The notes under the pieces were generated by a model. The model saw only the letters and a program-made list of their open reading frames with translations, did not search any database and was not told the origin of the DNA. This document shows, one piece after another, positions 34,548-41,904 of a stretch of 42,919 nucleotides of DNA (within the stretch, counting starts at the first letter, position 1; each line of letters begins with the position of its first letter). Source of the stretch: Akkermansiaceae bacterium UBA2381. GTDB taxonomy: Bacteria > Verrucomicrobiota > Verrucomicrobiia > Verrucomicrobiales > DEV007. Position numbers and translations under genes: made by a program. The stretch covers positions 1-42,919 of the forward strand of contig DDSV01000060.1 of assembly GCA_002344215.1 (NCBI GenBank), written 5' to 3'.

Positions 34548-36497
34548 TCACTTCGCGTCCACCGCGGACGTGAGTTCGATCAGCAGTAACCTCACCGTGA
34601 GCGTGCGGGGATCATTGTTGCCGGGGTAGGCGTCCCGGCCCTTCCACGAGAACGCGCTCTCCATCGTGATGCGCACACGATCGCCGGCCGCGGGAGGCAG
34701 CGGAAATGTCGCGTCGGCGGTGTCTCCGTCCGCAAACTTCAGCGTACCGATGGGTTTCCCGTTGGCGCTCACCTTCACGGTGAAATTCGTCTCCGGGGGA
34801 AGCGCAGCCAGGAGAAGGCTGGCAGGGGTGAACGCCTTGATGTGAACCGAGGATTCGTCGCTCCGCGACAGTTCCGCGATCCCGCGCACATCCATCCAGC
34901 GCCCCTGCCCGTCCCAGTCGTGAAAACCGCTCACAATCTGCTGCGCAGACCCGGAACGCGCGAAATCAAGGCAAGGCAGGAACAAGGGCTTCATTTTACC
35001 GAAGACTGCATGGAACGGGGGCGCGGGCCAGCCCTCGGCCTGCGCCCATCGCCGCAGCGCGTCGTTCAACTGCGCGTCGCTGGCGCCATCCGCGCTGGCT
35101 GCAAACCGGAGACCGGGGATTCCGTGCGGGTTCATCGCGTAGGAAAGGGTGCGGAACGTCAGCCCGCCCATGTGCAGGCCGTCGATAGGAATGAAGGCGT
35201 CATTTTCGATCTCGATCGGCGCCTCCTGTCCCGATGCGGCGAGGATCACGGCGAGGCGTTTCGCGCTTTCGACGCCCGTCACGGTTGTGCGAATCCAAGG
35301 GTAGCCGTGCAACGGCGCGAGCGAACGGCTGGACTGCAGCCACCCGCCGGCAAGCGCCAGCAGGACGATCCCGCCGCAGGCCAGCCGATGCCGCGACGCG
35401 GGCAAAAGCCGGCACACGACTGCCACGGTGATCATCGCCAGCGGCACGAGGAACCAGTAAAAGTAGCGATCCGTGAGGTAGAGTTCCGACAGGGAAAAAT
35501 CCGCACGTCCGTAACCCACCGCCGCTGCGATCACCGCCGCTGATGCGGACAGCATGATGATCAGCCGACGCAGCGTGCCCGGCACCGCGAAGTGCAGGGC
35601 GATCCAGATCACAAACCCCGCGCCGACGGTCCACCAGCCGGGCACGGCGCCTCCGGCACCCGTGCTCCACACCATCAGCCACCGATACGGTGCCGCCGTC
35701 GCGAGGAACGTCGCGTTGCGGGCCGCAGCGATCAGGCGTTCCATTCCCGCCGTGGTGTCGTCCTCTTTCATCCGCACAATCGACCACACCAGGATGCAGA
35801 CGGCGATGGCGAGCCAGATTCCCGCGACAATAAAACGCTCTCTGGGCCCGCGGCCGAGGCGTTGCCAGAACGCCAGTATCAGTATCGGCACACACAGGAC
35901 GCTCGCATTCATGCTCAGCCCGGCGAGAACAAGCGCCAGGGTGGCGAGCCCGACGCGCCATTTCCCCGGCGAAGAAAGTAGATCGCACGCGGCCAGCGTA
36001 AATGCCGCCGAAAGCGAAAAGATCACGGTCGAAGGCACCCAGAGCGGCATTGAGGAAAAGCCCACCGCGGAAACGGCGACGACACCAACCGCGACCGAGG
36101 GCCACGGACCCCAATAGCGGCAGGTGAGCCGCGCTCCGAGCCACGCGCAGACGGCGTAGATTCCCAGAACCGCCAGCCGCAGCGGAATGGCATTGAAGTT
36201 GCCGACCTCAGTCCAGAAATAGAGCAGGCGCAGGAGCGGGATGCGGTGCTCGTTGTGGCCCTGGGAGAGATAGGACAGCCACGAGAGTTCGCCGGAACGC
36301 AGCCGCGCGAATTGCAGGAGCAGGTCCATGTCGTCAGTGAGGTAGGGCAGGCTCAGCGCGGTGCGGGCAAGCGCCCAGCACGCGCCCAGTAGTCCGGTAA
36401 GCAGCGCGGCGGAGAGCCAGGGGGCGGAAGCAGCCCGGCAGGGATTTTCCAGGGCGAATCCGCGGGCGAGACGGCTTGCCAATTCAGACAGCCTCAT
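34548..36497 (-). CDS. Polytopic membrane protein of unknown function
   Basis: About 649 residues from the ATG at 36497 (a GTG at 36503 is two codons upstream). At least ten hydrophobic segments lie in the first 420 residues (for example WLSAALLTGLLGACWALA, WPSVAVGVVAVSAVGF, FVIWIALHFAVPGTL, YFYWFLVPLAMITVAVV). An extracytoplasmic C-terminal domain of about 220 residues follows. The plan resembles GT-C-type glycosyltransferases or their relatives, but no Asp-based catalytic motif is convincing. Codon use is a little richer in GCG and GC-ending codons than the neighbours. The role is not known. Confidence 0.6.
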   Translation of the reverse strand: MRLSELASRLARGFALENPCRAASAPWLSAALLTGLLGACWALARTALSLPYLTDDMDLLLQFARLRSGELSWLSYLSQGHNEHRIPLLRLLYFWTEVGNFNAIPLRLAVLGIYAVCAWLGARLTCRYWGPWPSVAVGVVAVSAVGFSSMPLWVPSTVIFSLSAAFTLAACDLLSSPGKWRVGLATLALVLAGLSMNASVLCVPILILAFWQRLGRGPRERFIVAGIWLAIAVCILVWSIVRMKEDDTTAGMERLIAAARNATFLATAAPYRWLMVWSTGAGGAVPGWWTVGAGFVIWIALHFAVPGTLRRLIIMLSASAAVIAAAVGYGRADFSLSELYLTDRYFYWFLVPLAMITVAVVCRLLPASRHRLACGGIVLLALAGGWLQSSRSLAPLHGYPWIRTTVTGVESAKRLAVILAASGQEAPIEIENDAFIPIDGLHMGGLTFRTLSYAMNPHGIPGLRFAASADGASDAQLNDALRRWAQAEGWPAPPFHAVFGKMKPLFLPCLDFARSGSAQQIVSGFHDWDGQGRWMDVRGIAELSRSDESSVHIKAFTPASLLLAALPPETNFTVKVSANGKPIGTLKFADGDTADATFPLPPAAGDRVRITMESAFSWKGRDAYPGNNDPRTLTVRLLLIELTSAVDAK

Positions 36498-36830
36498 CGC
36501 CACGCAACGTGTCCACGTTGGTCGCTGATCCCGCCACGTCGTTCCGCTTGAAAATTGCTGCCGGAAATTCCCTTTTTCATCCCTTCGACTTCATTACGAC
36601 CCGTCTTTCTGCCCTTCGTTTCGATTCGCGTGTTCGCTGCGCATCGGTCGCATCCGCTCCACCCGATGGCCCGGGATAAAGGGCGGTTGGGAGGCAGAAG
36701 GGGGAGGGGCGGCTCATTCTCGTGCATCGTGCCCGAGATGCACTCCGTGGTCAATCGATTCATACGGCAGAAAACCTGTCCCTCGGGGATTGCTCCGGGG
36801 TTAGAGCGTTAGGCTGAACGCATTCCAGGT

Positions 36831-36887
36831 ACCGTCAGGATCTGTGTTCATCCCTTCCCCATCCGTGTGCATCGGTGTTAAAAAATT
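36831..36887. repeat. Dispersed repeat, copy 1
   Basis: Contains ACCGTCAGGATCTGTGTTCA and CCATCCGTGTGCATCGGTGT, ending in CAATCAGG. Copy 2 lies at 38548-38610 and copy 3 at 40583-40646. Confidence 0.9.
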
Positions 36888-37001
36888 TCAATCAGGTTAG
36901 AAACACAGATTCGCTTCGCTCCCACGGATGCGCTTCGCTTTCACAGATGGCACAGAGGTATAGCCGGGAGGGTGGCTTGATATTGGCCCCCTGACCCCGT
37001 C

Positions 37002-37058
37002 TCCTCGTCGGATTGGAAGCGGGTTTCCTGCGTCGTGATCTTGAATAGATTTTGTCTC
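37002..37058 (-). pseudogene. Remnant of the 3' end of the 38642-39286 gene family
   Basis: About 50 of 57 bases match 38676-38732, which is near the 3' end of the intact gene. The shared part encodes KITTQETRFQSDE on the minus strand. The rest of the gene copy is missing. It lies just after the stop-side of the SH3-like gene. Confidence 0.75.
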
Positions 37059-37065
37059 CCCCTCC

Positions 37066-38226
37066 CTACTCAAACACCCGCGGCTTCGCCTCCACCTCGC
37101 CGCTCGAGGGATGCCACGTCACCGTGTAGGTCCGGCCGATGCTGTCGATGGACCGGTCTTCGCGCAGCTTCTCAAAGTAGTCGTGGAGCTGCAGTTCCAG
37201 CGTCTCCGGGGTGATCCAGCGCAGCGGCTCGACGTGCTCCCATTGCAGGGCCGCGCCGACCAGCTCCGCATCTTCGGCGCGACCGGGCAACGCAATCTTC
37301 GGCAATTCCCTCCGCACGAAGGTCTTCCCCTCCTGCTGCCACACCACCGTCCGGCCCGCCGTGGCCAGTCCCCCCGAATAATAGGCGAAGCGTCGTGAAT
37401 CCGGCGACCAGAGGATCGCTCCCTCGCGCGACGATCCCACCGCGAGGTCATCTCCGGTGAGGTCGGCCACCACCGCGCCCGATGCCTTTTCGACTAGTTC
37501 CGCCTTCACGACCTTCGAGTCCCGCGTCACCCGTGCGCTGCTGAAGTTTTTCCGGATCACCAAGCGCCCGTCCGGCGAGGGCCAGTCGGTGATTACCTGC
37601 CGGCAGAGCAGGGCATATGAACGCGGAAAGTGCCGTTCGCCGTAGGTCATGCCCTCGTCCTCGCCCCAGGTCACGAAGCCGCCCGAGAATTGATTGCGCA
37701 CCCCGATCCGGTAATCGATCGGCTGCGTCTCGAGAAAGGCCGCCAGTTTTTCATCCCCCAGCAGGTGGATCACAATGCCCGAGTAATAGGCATGACCTTC
37801 CCCCGCCGCCCCATCGGTGTCCGTGATCGCAAAATAACGCAACATCGCCGCCGCCTCCCCCTGCGACGCCGCCCGGGCCGTGGCGCAGTAGTCGAAACCC
37901 CGGGCCTTCGCGTGATCTCCGACCTCGGAGTTGGGTTCGTCCTTTTCGGGAATTTCGTCCAGCGTGAAGAACAGCCGGATCCGCTCCTCCGGCAGGAATC
38001 CCGATTGACCCGAGCTCAGCGTCACCCGGTGCCAGTCGGAGTTTTCGACGCCCTCGAATTCAAAGATTTCCCCCTCCTTCACCGTCGCAACCGGAGCGGC
38101 CTGGTCCCGCGGTTCGGAGCGGAGCTCCAGCGCCCCGGCAGAACCACCGACCACGCCCCGGTCGGCGGAAAGGAGGTTGGGAAGAGCGGTGCCAAGGGAG
38201 AGGAGGAGGAGAAGTAGGGGTTTCAT
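37066..38226 (-). CDS. Exported protein with N-terminal SH3-like domain
   Basis: 386 residues with a signal peptide (MKPLLLLLLSLGTALPNLLSA). Residues about 28-90 look like a bacterial SH3 domain (GALELRSEPRDQAAPVATVK, then FEFEGVENSDWHRVTLSSGQ and SGFLPEERI). Such domains bind peptidoglycan or other envelope parts. The remainder is not recognised (FDYCATARAASQGEAAAMLRY, then WSPDSRRFAYYSGGLATAGR, a beta-propeller-like strand). The gene is flanked on both sides by copies of the dispersed repeat plus a piece of the neighbouring gene family. Confidence 0.65.
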   Translation of the reverse strand: MKPLLLLLLSLGTALPNLLSADRGVVGGSAGALELRSEPRDQAAPVATVKEGEIFEFEGVENSDWHRVTLSSGQSGFLPEERIRLFFTLDEIPEKDEPNSEVGDHAKARGFDYCATARAASQGEAAAMLRYFAITDTDGAAGEGHAYYSGIVIHLLGDEKLAAFLETQPIDYRIGVRNQFSGGFVTWGEDEGMTYGERHFPRSYALLCRQVITDWPSPDGRLVIRKNFSSARVTRDSKVVKAELVEKASGAVVADLTGDDLAVGSSREGAILWSPDSRRFAYYSGGLATAGRTVVWQQEGKTFVRRELPKIALPGRAEDAELVGAALQWEHVEPLRWITPETLELQLHDYFEKLREDRSIDSIGRTYTVTWHPSSGEVEAKPRVFE

Positions 38227-38641
38227 GGGTTGGACAAGGGGGAGAAGTGGATCCGTTCTACTTTACCTAACGGATTCGGACGTCTTTCATGGGGAGGGAA
38301 TTTTCTCCGCGAGAACGGTATTTTTGGGGTTTCGCTGACGGCCGCACTCGTGCAGGCCCGTGCATTCGCAACAGATAGGCTGTGCCTAGGAATTCCGGGA
38401 ATCGCGGAATCTGAACGTTTTGGGACCACAATCGGAACGAAGTGGAACCGAAGGTAGCCGGAGTGCAGCGAAGGCAAATGGATGCCGCAGGCGTCAAATG
38501 GGCACGAACTCACACGAATGGAACCACCGGCCGAAATCCTTCTATTCACCGTCAGGATCTGTGTCCATCCCTTCTCCATCCGTGTGCATCGGTGTTGAAT
38601 CTCAATCAGGAGAACAGCAAGTTTGTCCTAACAAAACCCCC
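38227..38641. other. Gene-free stretch with repeat copy 2
   Basis: No gene is seen. Copy 2 of the dispersed repeat (38548-38610) lies near its end. Before it, GGGCACGAACTCACACGAATGG at about 38497 is rich in CACGAAT-type words that resemble the reverse of the repeat core. Confidence 0.7.
38548..38610. repeat. Dispersed repeat, copy 2
   Basis: Shares ACCGTCAGGATCTGTGT, CCATCCGTGTGCATCGGTGT and CAATCAGG with copy 1, with a few substitutions. Confidence 0.9.
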
Positions 38642-39286
38642 TCACTTCAGGCGACGGGCCTCGGCACGATAGTGGTCCTCATCGGATTGGAAGCGGGTTT
38701 CCTGCGTCGTTATCTTGAAGAAGTTTTGTCCCTCCTCCTGTTGCCAGAATAGAAAGACCGACTCGTTGAAAGTCAGCCAGAGGCGCGTGATTTCGTTCTC
38801 CGGCAGGGAGAACTGGGTCAGGAAAAACATCGGTGTACCCCGGAGCAGGGGCCATTGGGCACTCCCGGCCTTCCAGCGGGGTGGATCCGAGAGACAGAGT
38901 GTTTTCACGATACCCTTCTTCAGGTCCGAGCAAAAGACGCTGTCGCGCGTCTCCTCCAGACTCTGAAAGGTCGAGCTGCGCTGCTGTTCCAGCACGTGGG
39001 CGACCTGACCTTCGGCCGTGGCTTCGACGACCAGATAGCGGACAAAATAGCCGGACGCGGGCGGTGGATCCGTCCGCTGCGTAAACTCATAACGCACCCC
39101 GAAGACTAGCAACTCGCCCGCCTCCGGCAGGACGCACCGGCCGAGGTAAACGGGCCGGGGGACATAATCAGGCTGCCACTCCACCGCTTTGCCGAAACTC
39201 GTCGCCGGCAACCCGACCGCGTCGACACAGTCCCAGGGCAGAGAGTCAAGCGGGGCGGCGGGATCGAGGCTCAAGCGCTGCGTCAT
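38642..39286 (-). CDS. Protein of unknown family (214 residues)
   Basis: No domain is recognised. The protein is soluble, without a signal peptide, and has patches of beta-type sequence (YLGRCVLPEAGELLVFGVRY, GYFVRYLVVEATAEGQV, FFLTQFSLPENEITRLWLTF, VFLFWQQEEGQNFFKITTQE). The ATG at 39286 opens MTQRLSLDPAAPLDSLPWD. Decayed copies of its 5' end (39421-39468) and 3' end (37002-37058) lie outside it, so it belonged to a local tandem family. It is probably functional, since the frame is intact over its whole length. Confidence 0.55.
   Translation of the reverse strand: MTQRLSLDPAAPLDSLPWDCVDAVGLPATSFGKAVEWQPDYVPRPVYLGRCVLPEAGELLVFGVRYEFTQRTDPPPASGYFVRYLVVEATAEGQVAHVLEQQRSSTFQSLEETRDSVFCSDLKKGIVKTLCLSDPPRWKAGSAQWPLLRGTPMFFLTQFSLPENEITRLWLTFNESVFLFWQQEEGQNFFKITTQETRFQSDEDHYRAEARRLK
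39234..39281. repeat. 48-base direct repeat, copy within the gene 5' end
   Basis: 46 of 48 bases are identical to 39421-39468, 187 bases further on. It covers the codons for SLDPAAPLDSLP of the 38642-39286 gene. Confidence 0.9.
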
Positions 39287-39420
39287 GGGTGAAAGGGCGG
39301 TTGGATTCCAGACGATACCATGAGGATCGCACCGCCGGGAAGATCGTCAATCCGCAAGGGGAGCGGGAACTGGACTGTCTCCCGGGGCCCCTTGGAGAAA
39401 TAGCCTGTCCCTCTAACCTA

Positions 39421-39468
39421 CAGGGCAGAGAGTCAAGCGAGGCGGCGGGATCGACGCTCAAGCGCTGC
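39421..39468 (-). pseudogene. Remnant of the 5' end of the 38642-39286 gene family
   Basis: Second copy of the 48-base repeat. On the minus strand it would read SVDPAASLDSLPC, parallel to SLDPAAPLDSLPW in the intact gene, and then the similarity ends. Confidence 0.7.
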
Positions 39469-39485
39469 TCTGCCTGCGCACGGGG

Positions 39486-40367
39486 TTACCGCCTCCGCTG
39501 CTCAACGTCCGCTTTTTCAATTTTATCCCCGGCCTTTTCCAGGCCCTCGCCAATTGCCTCGACTCCTTCCTCCACCGCTCTGGCCGTGTTTCGCAAGGCC
39601 TTCTCGGCACCGCGACCGATTTTTTCGGCGGCCCGCTCTAGCTCAGCCCCCGCGCTGGAGGCGGGAGTGGCACGGACGTCAGGCGTGATACCAAACCCTG
39701 TTGTCGCCACCTTCGCCTGGATGGAAGCCGGGTTGGCGATGGCGATCACCCCTTGAGCGATCCGGTCGCCGGCATCTCCGGAGGGTTGTGTGCCCTTGTC
39801 CTCTCCCGCATGGACGATGAGCGCGCGACCCACGATGGAATCCGCCTCACCGGCGAGAGAGAGGTCCTCCAACTCCATGACGAGATTCGCCTGGCCCTCC
39901 GGGTCAGCCTCAAGATTTCCGAAATCACCCGGATGACGAACTTCGCTACCCGGCAATCCGTGTTCCGTTCCGGCTGGATTGAAGTGGTCTCCGGCGCTCG
40001 TCCCGTCGGGGGCCGAGATATCGCCGAACTCGTGAATGTGCATGGCGTGACGCCCCTCGGATTTCAATCCCGTGAAACTTGCGGTGACGCGGACCTTCCC
40101 GCTGGCCAGAGCTTCGAAAGTCACGAGCCCGCGGGTTTTATTTCCTTCCGTGGGCGACATCACGGCGATCAGCACGGGATGGTCCGATCGCACCGCCTGC
40201 GGGTGTCCCCCCTTCGGGTGATCCGTCTGCGGCTCGCCTGCCACCGGTTTCGATTCTGCCGGGGCCCGGTCCGTCGGCGTTTCCTGGGCTTCGATCCGGA
40301 GGATATTCGTGCCAGAGCCGACGAGGGCGAAGAGGAGGAAAAAGAAAGAAGTGCAGGGGCGTTTCAT
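39486..40367 (-). CDS. sodC: Cu/Zn superoxide dismutase with helical tail, without disulfide cysteines
   Basis: Converts superoxide to hydrogen peroxide and oxygen outside the cytoplasm. 293 residues from the ATG at 40367, which opens the signal region MKRPCTSFFFLLFALVGSG. The metal ligands are all present: HAMHIHEFGD (two His), GDHFNPAGTEHG (His, His), VRHPGDFGNL (His, Asp) and ALIVHAGEDKG (His). The two cysteines of the usual intrasubunit disulfide are absent: the first lies in GDISAPDGTSAG and the second position reads RIAQGVIAI. An N-terminal His-rich stretch (TDHPKGGHPQAVRSDHP) and a 75-residue C-terminal, Ala/Glu/Lys-rich helical tail are extra to the family. Confidence 0.9.
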   Translation of the reverse strand: MKRPCTSFFFLLFALVGSGTNILRIEAQETPTDRAPAESKPVAGEPQTDHPKGGHPQAVRSDHPVLIAVMSPTEGNKTRGLVTFEALASGKVRVTASFTGLKSEGRHAMHIHEFGDISAPDGTSAGDHFNPAGTEHGLPGSEVRHPGDFGNLEADPEGQANLVMELEDLSLAGEADSIVGRALIVHAGEDKGTQPSGDAGDRIAQGVIAIANPASIQAKVATTGFGITPDVRATPASSAGAELERAAEKIGRGAEKALRNTARAVEEGVEAIGEGLEKAGDKIEKADVEQRRR

Positions 40368-40699
40368 GGGATGATCGGGTTTGAGGTTGTCAGATAGTTG
40401 AAAGAGCAAGTTGCCTGCCGCGTCGCCACAGACTTCATAAGGTATTGAAAATAAAGGATATACTTCAATGTCCCCAGCCTGTCCCGCGGGATCACCGGGC
40501 CCCGCTTCGGGCGAGCTGCAAGGAATTACCTGCGTTCTGCAAGATCGCCGAAGGGTCCGGGGAAGACTCCTGCCGCCCGTGGTCTGTGTTCATCCCTGCC
40601 CCATCCGTGTGCATCGGTGTTAAAGACCACAATCAAGAAAGCAGCGAGCCTGTCGCTCGGGATTCTTCGGGTAGACGGATCGAGTGGGCCAAAGGCCGT
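40368..40699. other. Intergenic stretch with repeat copy 3
   Basis: Between sodC and the MBL-fold remnant. It contains copy 3 of the dispersed repeat (40583-40646) and a CCTGTCGCTCGGGATTC segment (about 40649) like the one near 36774. No gene is seen. Confidence 0.7.
40583..40646. repeat. Dispersed repeat, copy 3
   Basis: TCTGTGTTCATCCCT, CCCATCCGTGTGCATCGGTG and CAATCAAGAAAGCAGCG match copies 1 and 2. The leading ACCGTCAGGA is not shared. Confidence 0.85.
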
Positions 40700-40899
40700 C
40701 TAAAGAAGGGCGATTGATTGAGAATTGTTGCATGACTCATGCCGTCTGGAGCCCTTCTTCTCCCGTGCCAGCCTGACGTATTTGTCCACGTCAGCGGTAG
40801 GATCAAAGACCGCCGAGACGCCGACGCTGTCATCGCCGAGCAGGTAAGAAAGCTCCGCAATACCTTCCATTTGGAGGCGTTCAAAGACGAGCGCCGTTC
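40700..40899 (-). pseudogene. N-terminal remnant of an MBL-fold hydrolase (sulfur dioxygenase-like)
   Basis: On the minus strand, from the Ohr stop, the frame reads ALVFERLQMEGIAELSYL, then LLGDDSVGVSAVFDPTADVD and KYVRLARE, and stops at 40700-40702. This is the start of metallo-beta-lactamase-fold proteins of the persulfide-dioxygenase/rhodanese type, which continue with a His-x-His-x-Asp-His site about 20 residues later. Here the reading ends before it. The first in-frame ATG (40870) is inside the conserved part. The piece abuts the stop of the ohr gene, so the lost gene was probably co-transcribed with it. Confidence 0.7.
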
Positions 40900-40901
40900 A
40901 A

Positions 40902-41315
40902 TCAATCGACGACGAGCTTGATGGACGCCTCGCCTCGCAGGGCCTTGGAGTAGGGACAGGTTTGGTGAGCTTCCTCCATGATGCTCATGGCCCGGTCACC
41001 ATCTACGTCAGGCAGCAGGGCATGCAACTCGACAGCAAGGCCGTAACCATTGTTGTCATCCTCAACCAGGCTCACCAGGGCGCGCACCGTGGAATCCTTG
41101 ATCGGCGTGCCAAGCTTCTTGGCCGCATTGACCAAAGCCCCGTGGTAGCAGGCCGAGTAAGCCCCGGCAAACAGCAGCTCTGGATTCGGGCCGCGCGTCT
41201 CGATCCCTTTCTCCAGCGGGTTTCCCAACGCGACATCGAGAAGTCCGTCGGGCGATTGCAGTGTTCCAGATCGGCCGCCTTTGGAAATCGCTTCTGACGT
41301 GAACAGTATTTTCAT
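40902..41315 (-). CDS. ohr: Organic hydroperoxide resistance protein, Ohr/OsmC family
   Basis: Thiol peroxidase that reduces organic hydroperoxides in the cytoplasm with lipoyl-type donors. 137 residues, the usual length. The two redox cysteines are in AYSACYHGALVNAA and TCPYSKALRGE. The Ohr-type segments SKGGRSGTLQSPDGLLDVAL and RGPNPELLFAGAYSACY are present, with the expected Arg near residue 15-40 and a Glu of the active site. No OhrR-type regulator is adjacent. It is followed at once by an MBL-fold gene remnant. Confidence 0.93.
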   Translation of the reverse strand: MKILFTSEAISKGGRSGTLQSPDGLLDVALGNPLEKGIETRGPNPELLFAGAYSACYHGALVNAAKKLGTPIKDSTVRALVSLVEDDNNGYGLAVELHALLPDVDGDRAMSIMEEAHQTCPYSKALRGEASIKLVVD

Positions 41316-41904
41316 ATGACTACGATGCTAAGCGCTCTCGACTCATGGAGGCGATGGGGAATAACCCTGCCATGATGGCGATTGGGAAGAGATTGGCCTC
41401 CTCGCCCGCCGCGAGTTCCGCGATACCCGAGCTCTGCTTGTTCCCGCTCAGCCCGGGATCCGCGAGTGCCGGGCGCACTTCCGGGACGGCAGCGAGAGTA
41501 TCTCAGGCGAGTGGTAGGCGGTGGGGAGGGTTACGGTGCCGGTTTGACGGGGGCGGAGTTTCGAAGGATTCAAACCGAGAGGGTGTGGAGATTGAACCCG
41601 TCGGGTGTGCCGAGAGGCGCGTCTCGGGAAGGCGAGTTGTCGACTGACCCCAGCACCACTGCAGCCCGACTGGAGCCAAAATCTACCCCGGAGTAGAGTG
41701 TCTTCCTGTTAGACTTGCGAGGGCATCTTGATTTCGGACCAAATAACCGATTCAATGCAAATCTATTGAAATTATGGATATACGAACTAAATTAAGCCAC
41801 CCTCCTTCCGTTTCAGACGCCTCCAGTTTCGTATACATCTTTGCTTCACATGGGCGAGCCTTTGGCGTATAAGCTGCGATCATTGAAATTCGTTAACCCC
41901 TTGC
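41316..41904. other. Gene-poor stretch before the kinase-like ORF
   Basis: No gene can be named. An open frame at 41380-41517 (DWEEIGLLARREFRDTRALL...) has GC-rich third positions. A frame at about 41500-41696 reads EYLRRVVGGGEGYGAGLTGA, then EFRRIQTERVWRLNPSG. Both could be pieces of decayed genes. The last 200 bases are AT-richer than the rest of the window. Confidence 0.5.

Larger units (their letters stand above)
36498..37065. other. Gene-poor stretch with dispersed repeat and gene remnant
   Basis: No real gene is seen. The stretch holds copy 1 of the CCATCCGTGTGCATCGG repeat (36831-36887) and a decayed copy of the 3' end of the 38642-39286 gene (37002-37058). It also has an AACCTGTCCCTCGGGGATT-type segment at about 36774; related CCTGTCCCT pieces occur at about 34464 and 39406. 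Confidence 0.75.

Noticed and set aside
40633..40905. 90-codon minus-strand ORF behind ohr
   Set aside because: Its translation is Ser/Arg-rich and looks like an out-of-frame reading. The neighbouring frame gives a clear MBL-fold N-terminus, so the ORF is a shadow of that remnant.
41382..41696. 104-codon plus-strand ORF before the kinase-like gene
   Set aside because: The first half is Pro/Arg/Ser-rich and looks non-coding. Only its second half is protein-like, and no start suits it. It is mentioned only as a possible decayed piece.
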